Assembly: GCF_900182645.1 (NCBI RefSeq)
Contig: NZ_FXTA01000004.1
Location: forward strand, 62,001 to 126,000
DNA length: 64,000 nucleotides
Direction: 5' to 3'
From: Flavobacterium resistens
Lineage (GTDB): Bacteria; Bacteroidota; Bacteroidia; Flavobacteriales; Flavobacteriaceae
Both the position numbers and the translations under genes were made by a program. Positions 61,505 to 64,000 of the stretch are shown here, in pieces. The first letter of the stretch is position 1; each line of letters starts with the position of its first letter. The notes beneath the pieces were generated by a model. It had not been told where the DNA came from. It did no database searches and saw nothing but the letters and a program-made list of their open reading frames with translations.

Positions 61505-61804
61505 TTAAGCAAAAATTTCAAAATGTTCTACATTCTCTTCGAATTCTAAAAGAAAATGTTCATCTTCCGGATAATATTTCGCTTTTTCGATATTTTCTCC
61601 GGCAAAATTTTTAATTACTTCCCAATTTTTCCAATACGTTATAAGCGTGAAATGGCCTTCATTGTTTTTAATATTTTTTAAAAAAGAAAGCTTTACAAAT
61701 CCAGCTGTTTTCTCATAATCTGGAATTGCCGTTTTGATTATAAATTCGGTGTAAGCCTCATAATCTTCAATTTTTGTTTTTCCGTGCCAGATTCTTGCGA
61801 TCAT
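61505..61804 (-). CDS. antibiotic-biosynthesis-monooxygenase-like (ABM) domain protein
   Basis: A 99-residue ferredoxin-like fold protein: MIARIWHGKTKIEDYEAYTEFIIKTAIPDYEKTAG, then FTLITYWKNWEVIKNFAGENIEKAKYYPEDEHFLLEF. Members of this family include monooxygenases, haem-degrading proteins and many of unknown role. No signal peptide. It starts 4 nt after nhaA ends on the same strand and the cytochrome gene follows after 19 nt, so the three form a minus-strand operon. Confidence 0.88.
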   Translation of the reverse strand: MIARIWHGKTKIEDYEAYTEFIIKTAIPDYEKTAGFVKLSFLKNIKNNEGHFTLITYWKNWEVIKNFAGENIEKAKYYPEDEHFLLEFEENVEHFEIFA

Positions 61805-61808
61805 AATT

Positions 61809-62951
61809 TCAGGCTTTTGGTTTGTTCAAAGTGTATTTTAAATAGATAAATCCAAAGAATCCTGATAACATTGAAGCGATGAGAATTGCAATCTTCGAAA
61901 AAACAATCGTTTCAGGATCTTTAAAAGCCAAAATGGTAATAAAGATTGACATCGTAAAACCAATTCCGCCCAACATTCCGGCACCTAAAATATGCGCCCA
62001 TTTTAAGTTTTTAGGAAGAACACACAAACCTGCTGTTACACCAATAGAAGAAAACAATACAATTCCTAAAGGTTTTCCAACTACTAAACCAAGAATGATT
62101 CCGTAAGTATTTGTATGATTTAAACCTTCGTGCCAATCCTGAGTTATTGCAATGCAGGTATTTGCAATCGCAAACAAAGGCAAAATTAGGAAAGCGACAG
62201 GCTTATGTAAAAAGTGCTGCAATTTATAAGAAGACGAATTTTCGCCACCGTCTCCAAACGGAATTACAAATGCTAATATCACACCCGTAATAGTTGCATG
62301 TACGCCGGAATTCAACATAAAATACCACATCACAATTCCTCCAATTAAATATGGAATTATGTTGTTGATTTTCATTCGATTTAAAACAAAAAGAAAGCCC
62401 CAGATTCCTAAAGCAATTGCAAGATTTACAAAAGCAATTGACGTAGTGTAAAAAATAGCGATAACAATTATGGCACCCAAATCATCAATAACAGCAAGCG
62501 CAGTTAAAAATACTTTTAAAGAAGGTGAAACTTTTTTGCCTAAAAGCGATAAAATTCCAATAGCAAAAGCAATGTCGGTTGCCATAGGAATTCCTGCTCC
62601 GTTTTGCGTTGCTGTTCCAAAATTTAAAGCCAGAAAAATCGCAGCTGGAACCAACATACCGCCAAGTGCTGCCATTATTGGTAAAGAAGCGTTTTTTATG
62701 TTGGATAATTCTCCGTGATAAATTTCGCGTTCCAATTCTAAGCCAATCAATAAAAAGAAAATCGTCATTAATCCATCGTTGATCCAATGCGTAATAGAAT
62801 GCCCGCCTAAATCTTTTTCCCAAAAAGCAACATATTCTGCTGAATAAGATGAATTTGCAAGATATAATGAGATAATCGTAACAAATAATAAGAGAAGTCC
62901 TCCAGATTTTTCGTTGTTAAAAAAAGAATTAAAAGTCTTGGTCAGTTTCAT
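61809..62951 (-). CDS. nhaA: Na+/H+ antiporter NhaA
   Basis: A 380-residue secondary antiporter exporting Na+ in exchange for H+. It has about twelve membrane segments, the TDIAFAIGILSLLGKKV segment with the Asp equivalent to Asp133 of E. coli NhaA, and ALAVIDDLGAIIVIAIFYT with the essential Asp pair (Asp163/Asp164 equivalents). The N-terminal INDGLMTIFFLLIGLELERE motif is also present. It leads a three-gene unit with the ABM protein (4-nt gap) and the cytochrome. A -7 box lies 54 nt upstream. Confidence 0.96.
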   Translation of the reverse strand: MKLTKTFNSFFNNEKSGGLLLLFVTIISLYLANSSYSAEYVAFWEKDLGGHSITHWINDGLMTIFFLLIGLELEREIYHGELSNIKNASLPIMAALGGMLVPAAIFLALNFGTATQNGAGIPMATDIAFAIGILSLLGKKVSPSLKVFLTALAVIDDLGAIIVIAIFYTTSIAFVNLAIALGIWGFLFVLNRMKINNIIPYLIGGIVMWYFMLNSGVHATITGVILAFVIPFGDGGENSSSYKLQHFLHKPVAFLILPLFAIANTCIAITQDWHEGLNHTNTYGIILGLVVGKPLGIVLFSSIGVTAGLCVLPKNLKWAHILGAGMLGGIGFTMSIFITILAFKDPETIVFSKIAILIASMLSGFFGFIYLKYTLNKPKA

Positions 62952-63005
62952 TTTGGTAGATTTTCCAGAGAGGTGAAAGAGTTGATTTTTTCAATCTCCT
63001 ATTTT

Positions 63006-63013
63006 CAAAGTTA
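63006..63013 (-). promoter_or_regulatory. -7 box for nhaA
   Basis: TAACTTTG on the minus strand matches TAnnTTTG exactly, 54 nt before the start codon. A -33 box at the usual distance is not clear. Confidence 0.4.
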
Positions 63014-63086
63014 AAAAAAATAAAACGAATTATGGTTTTGCGTTTTTTATGGATTGATAATAAAAGCAAATTCTATAGAATTACCG

Positions 63087-63094
63087 TATTTTTG
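63087..63094 (+). promoter_or_regulatory. -7 box for the 2-hydroxyacid dehydrogenase gene
   Basis: TATTTTTG matches TAnnTTTG, 22 nt before the ATG at 63117. No -33 TTTG at the usual spacing. Confidence 0.4.
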
Positions 63095-63116
63095 TTTTCA
63101 ATAAAATACAATAAAA

Positions 63117-64000
63117 ATGAGCATAAAAATTCTTCATATCGACAGCAATAATCCAATTCTTTGGAATCAATTGGAAGAAGCTGGTTTCGAAAATCACGCC
63201 GATTTTAAATCTTCTAAAGAAGAAATCGAAGCTAAAATTCAGGACTACAACGGAATTGTAATTCGCAGCCGTTTCAAGATTGACAAGACTTTTTTAGATA
63301 ATGCAACTAACTTGCAATTTATTGCCAGAGTGGGTGCAGGCCTTGAAAGTATTGATTGTGAATATGCTTCTGCAAAAGGAATTCATTTAATTGCAGCGCC
63401 AGAAGGAAATCGAAATGCAGTTGCCGAACATTCGCTTGGTGTTATATTATCACTTTTCAATAATTTAAATCAGGCCGATGCCGAAGTTAGAGCAGGACAT
63501 TGGAATCGAGAAAGTAATCGTGGTCATGAACTTGATGGAAAAACGGTTGGAATTATCGGTTATGGAAACATGGGAAAAGCTTTTGCCAAAAAACTTCGTG
63601 GTTTTGATACTGAAGTTTTGTTTTATGATATTTTAGAAAATATTGGAGATGAAAATGCCAAACAAGTTTCTTTAGCCGAATTACAAAAAAGAGCTGATGT
63701 TTTAAGTCTTCATTTGCCTTGGACACCAGAAACAGACAAAATGGTTGATGCCAATTTTATAAACGCATTTTCGAAGCCATTTTGGATTATAAATACGTCT
63801 CGTGGTAAAAATATCGTTACAGCAGATTTGGTTAACGCTATGAAGTCGAAAAAGGTGTTAGGAGCAGGTTTGGATGTTTTGGAATATGAAAAATTATCTT
63901 TTGAAACACTTTTTCAGGATAAAAATACGCCAGAAGCCTTTCAATATTTATTAGAAGCAAAAAATGTTTTACTTACACCGCACATCGCAGGCTGGACTTT
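63117..64000 (+). CDS. D-2-hydroxyacid dehydrogenase (SerA-like), cut by the right edge
   Basis: My reading of the plus strand gives an open frame from the ATG at 63117 (MSIKILHIDSNNP) to the end of the window, 294 residues visible of about 310-330. The NAD-binding core is complete: LDGKTVGIIGYGNMGKAFAKKL, the catalytic Arg in INTSRGKNIV, and the end region VLLTPHIAGWT with the catalytic His. The N-terminal part has IVIRSRFKIDKTFLDNA and RVGAGLESIDCEYA, as in phosphoglycerate dehydrogenases. There is no ACT domain in the visible part. It could be SerA or a related hydroxyacid dehydrogenase; serC is not adjacent in the visible part. Confidence 0.92.
   Translation, partial: MSIKILHIDSNNPILWNQLEEAGFENHADFKSSKEEIEAKIQDYNGIVIRSRFKIDKTFLDNATNLQFIARVGAGLESIDCEYASAKGIHLIAAPEGNRNAVAEHSLGVILSLFNNLNQADAEVRAGHWNRESNRGHELDGKTVGIIGYGNMGKAFAKKLRGFDTEVLFYDILENIGDENAKQVSLAELQKRADVLSLHLPWTPETDKMVDANFINAFSKPFWIINTSRGKNIVTADLVNAMKSKKVLGAGLDVLEYEKLSFETLFQDKNTPEAFQYLLEAKNVLLTPHIAGWT

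Overview
The window is a 64-kb, AT-rich stretch of chromosome from a member of the Bacteroidota, most likely a Flavobacterium or close relative. The evidence is a gliding-motility lipoprotein gene (gldH) next to ricT and a class A penicillin-binding protein, promoter elements of the Bacteroidota type (TAnnTTTG at -7, in one case with TTTG at -33), A-rich ribosome-binding regions, many Cys-anchored lipoproteins, and families typical of flavobacteria. I see no tRNA, rRNA, CRISPR array, insertion sequence, phage gene or integrase. It reads as an ordinary core chromosome with single-gene accessory functions.

Layout. 1-3.4 kb: an RND efflux pump (permease cut by the left edge, plus adaptor). 3.7-6.1 kb: polyphosphate kinase 2 and the tRNA hydroxylase TrhO with an unusual C-terminal extension. 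6.2-7.6 kb: an unknown membrane protein. 7.8-12 kb: ricT-gldH-PBP1A, which overlap or nearly touch. 12.1-13.6 kb: the two subunits of a 3-oxoacid CoA-transferase. 13.7-18.9 kb: an outer-membrane protein, a Ser/Thr-type phosphatase, DNA polymerase IV, a PAS protein and class I fumarase. 18.9-22.9 kb: an SpmA/SpmB-type membrane protein, then three minus-strand DNA-maintenance genes (AlkZ-like glycosylase, PolB-type exonuclease, Ogt). 23-29.2 kb: DUF2207 protein, Rossmann protein, GNAT, LysR regulator divergent from a rhodanese, SRPBCC and TPR proteins. 29.2-33.5 kb: membrane M28 peptidase, zinc-ribbon protein and a GNAT-nitrilase fusion. 33.7-43.3 kb: SSB, ferritin, OmpA, CAT-like transferase plus HAD hydrolase, EamA transporter and MetG. 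43.6-53.3 kb: CDGSH protein, DinB-like protein and a run of small lipoproteins and poorly known genes, including a patatin. 53.5-61 kb: a plus-strand block of serS, lgt, TPR, DUF4286, rsmA, mgtE and proC. 61-64 kb: cytochrome c, monooxygenase-like protein and NhaA, then a D-2-hydroxyacid dehydrogenase cut by the right edge.

The least explained content is between genes. At least nine places carry short arrays with an exact or near-exact 8-nt period. The sequence flavours are NNNCAAAG (or its complement), NNNCTTAG (or its complement), a GATAATT flavour and a TTAACC flavour. They sit beside terminators of convergent genes, inside an operon gap, or overlap a promoter. Two longer dispersed-type inverted repeats, a three-copy 20-nt repeat and a GC-rich structured element (possible ncRNA) add to this. 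I found no convincing new multi-gene system; the octamer arrays are the best candidate for something undescribed.
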